DNA from: Thamnaconus septentrionalis
Lineage: Eukaryota; Chordata; Actinopteri; Tetraodontiformes; Monacanthidae
Direction of reading: 5' to 3'
Assembly (NCBI GenBank): GCA_009823395.1
Contig: CM020510.1
Span: 17,962,273-18,026,272 of the forward strand
Length of the DNA stretch: 64,000 bases
Positions 62,495 to 64,000 of the stretch are shown in pieces. Below the pieces are notes generated by a model. That model saw only the letters and a program-made list of their open reading frames with translations, searched no databases and was not told the DNA's origin. The position numbers and the translations under genes are program-made. Within the stretch, counting starts at the first letter, position 1. Each line of letters begins with the position of its first letter.

Positions 62495-62722
62495 CCACTC
62501 AACATGCTGAATCACGGGCAAATCCCCAGAGCAGTAATTGCTGTTTTGCTACGAGTGCACACCCAGTGAGCGCATTCTCAACTGGCACCTCTGCCCTCCC
62601 CACAGAATGTATCCTCTGAATGTGCAAATGTGAGTGTGTGTGTGTGTGTTTGTGCGCGCGCGTCTGCACTTACCAGCCACACATACCAGGAGTGAAGAGA
62701 AGAGGAAAAACATAGTTTCCAT
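59941..62722 (-). CDS. fxyd6: FXYD6 (phosphohippolin), complete coding region
   Basis: This is a type I single-pass regulator of Na,K-ATPase, known mainly from brain and inner ear. Seven coding exons splice in frame: 62722-62674 (signal peptide METMFFLFSSLLVCVA), 62218-62195, 61751-61716, 61607-61533, 61359-61323, 61242-61193 and 59975-59941 (stop TGA), giving 101 residues against 95 in human FXYD6. The core reads PFVYDYESLRIGG, the transmembrane segment is LALAVVLFTLGILLIL, and then comes SRRCRCS with the classic Ser-Arg-Arg-Cys-x-Cys cluster. The acidic tail AGDEEKQEENLI is the FXYD6 hallmark, matching human GDEEAQVENLI. The exon borders bracket the FXYD motif exactly as in the neighbouring FXYD gene. 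The ATG is in good context (GCCATGG); a second in-frame ATG lies three codons on. An acceptor CAACAG at 62733-62728 shows that a noncoding exon lies further right. Confidence 0.95.
60973..61058 (+). mobile_element. 3' fragment of the same SINE-like family inside fxyd6
   Basis: Motifs GTCCAGGGTGTAA, CGCCTTCACCCAAAGACAGC, TGGGATTGGC and a CCCTGCGACTC tail match the last quarter of the element at 35,194-35,520 (CGCCTTTGCCCAAAGACAGC). It is 5'-truncated. It lies in the intron before the last fxyd6 coding exon. Confidence 0.7.
62261..62350 (+). repeat. (ATCT)n / (GTCT)n / TAGC compound array
   Basis: About eleven ATCT units, four GTCT units, then TAGCAAGC repeats. It lies in the first coding intron of fxyd6, just upstream of the 62218-62195 exon. 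Confidence 0.95.
62434..62492 (+). repeat. (CA)n microsatellite in fxyd6 intron
   Basis: About 28 CA units after a short GC-rich lead. Confidence 0.97.
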
Positions 62723-62730
62723 GGCAACTG

Positions 62731-63124
62731 TTGACACAGAGGGAGGATGAGAAAGAGTATGAAAAAAAATGAAAAATTCAACAAAGAGGAGAGAATCCTC
62801 TATTTTTTCTCACCCGTAGGCTCAGAATGTATTTGCTAGGTAAACGGTCACATCAGACACATGCTGGCTGGCAGCTTGCTGAACACCCCCCGGGCTACGA
62901 CACACATTTCTATCCCCAAACAGACATAAAAGCACGCGTGTAGAAGTGTCGCCACATCTAAACAACATAGTAGATAGAGGGAACAAAAACTTAATGACAT
63001 CATTTGAACCCTGTATTGCTGTCTGTGTTCACAGCTGCCTACACGCTCCCTTTTCCTATCAGGGATTTATCCTGCCCTCCCTGTGGACATCATACAACCT
63101 TGGCCCAGTTTTGCTTGCATCTAT

Positions 63125-63158
<34 letters not shown>

Positions 63159-64000
63159 ATGCGCGCGTGTGTGCACAACATTCTTTTACCAGAATTTCTC
63201 TCTGTTTATCTTGCCCTGCTAATTTATATTGAGCCCTCCACATCCAGTGAGTCAATCCTCCAGACCAGAGCTGAGATAAAACTCAAACTCCCCAAATATT
63301 GCTTTTCCATTTGGAGATTAATTGTTTCCAAACAGATGAATCCTAATGACTAGTATGAATCCCTCAAAGAGTTTACAATTTCAGTTGTCAAAAAGTGAGA
63401 AAACTTATGCATGTGAATTAATAAAGGCATCAGAAGTTCAGAAGTCCTCACGTAAGTGTTTAAAATGTCCCTTGCTCTATCTGCAGCAGCTTTGAAACAC
63501 TTTTGTCATTTTAGTATGGTTTTTCAGGGAAATGAAAGCTTTGAGTATTACAACGCACTTTGAAGCACTAATGTGGAAAAATTCCCCGCCAGTCACACAT
63601 CTACAGTGATGATAGAAAATAGTAACCAAACAGGCACTATTTGATTCACCATATCGAGTGTCCGAAAGCCTCTTTTGACTCAGGTGGCCCGACTCCACCT
63701 GGCTGCCCTGCAGTCTGCTTACGCCCTTATTTATGTCCATCCATCCCCCTAACTGGTTGTTTGATCGACTGGGTCCATTTTTGTCCATCCACCCATCTGG
63801 CTGTGAGTCTGCCCTCATCAATACCAGGGATGGGGGAAATAGTGCACTTAAATCAGCGGAGTCCATTATAGTCATTAGCTGAGGTACAGTCAGTCCGGCC
63901 TGTGCATGAGTTCATGTGTTGATGCTCCATTTTTTTGATGTGTGCGCCACCATATAGATCCAACGGGCAATGTTAACTGGGCCAGTTATGAAATAATGTG
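62731..64000 (-). other. fxyd6: 5' UTR intron or upstream flank of fxyd6
   Basis: The acceptor at 62733-62728 implies that the first noncoding fxyd6 exon lies to the right, either in this stretch or beyond the window. It holds a (GT)n array at 63,127-63,158 and otherwise ordinary AT-rich sequence. No other gene was recognised. Confidence 0.5.
63127..63160 (+). repeat. (GT)n microsatellite
   Basis: About 16 GT units, then a GCGC-rich tail. Confidence 0.95.

Overview
This window is vertebrate nuclear DNA, most likely from a teleost (ray-finned) fish. The evidence is widely spaced exons with GT-AG introns, very dense CA/GT microsatellites, and interspersed repeats that look like fish SINEs, hAT and piggyBac-type MITEs and a Rex1/L2-like LINE remnant. 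There is no operon-like organisation, and almost all long open reading frames are low-complexity or chance ORFs.

Three genes can be supported, all on the minus strand. (1) Positions 28,580-46,164 hold the 5' part of a DSCAML1 (Down syndrome cell adhesion molecule-like 1) gene. Exon 1 is the signal peptide, exon 2 the complete first Ig domain and exon 3 the first half of the second Ig domain. All three exons end in phase 1. The gene continues off the left edge, and positions 1-28,577 are read as part of its third intron. (2) Positions 55,774-57,120 (5' UTR exon near 58,300) hold a five-coding-exon gene for a 60-residue FXYD-family Na,K-ATPase regulator, at the place FXYD2 occupies in mammals. 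(3) Positions 59,941-62,722 hold a seven-coding-exon FXYD6 orthologue of 101 residues. The order DSCAML1 - small FXYD - FXYD6, all in one orientation, matches human 11q23.3.

Layout: 1-28,577 is intron 3 of dscaml1, with hAT-like MITEs at 1,054-1,517 and 12,490-12,790, a TTAA-flanked MITE at 6,313-6,851 swollen by a (TA)n array, SINEs near 1,810-1,992 and 16,640-16,755, a CpG-rich block at about 15,690-16,080, and a 1-kb tetranucleotide array with higher-order structure at 22,010-23,085. Positions 28,727-36,074 are intron 2 (SINE at 35,194-35,520). Positions 36,400-46,119 are intron 1 (LINE remnant at about 36,960-37,285). Positions 46,165-55,573 are the upstream flank of dscaml1, with CpG-rich stretches, a strong G-quadruplex motif and a fold-back plus tandem repeat at 53,960-54,640. 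Positions 55,574-62,730 hold the two FXYD genes, packed head to tail about 300 bp apart. Positions 62,731-64,000 are the 5' flank or 5' UTR intron of fxyd6.

DSCAML1 is a neuronal Ig-superfamily adhesion receptor. The two FXYD genes encode single-pass subunits that tune Na,K-ATPase. They are neighbours by ancient synteny and there is no sign of a shared pathway. I found no clearly new biological system. The most unusual items are the aberrant C-terminus of the small FXYD protein, the fold-back/tandem repeat at 54 kb, an unnamed repeat family present at least twice, and the higher-order tetranucleotide array.
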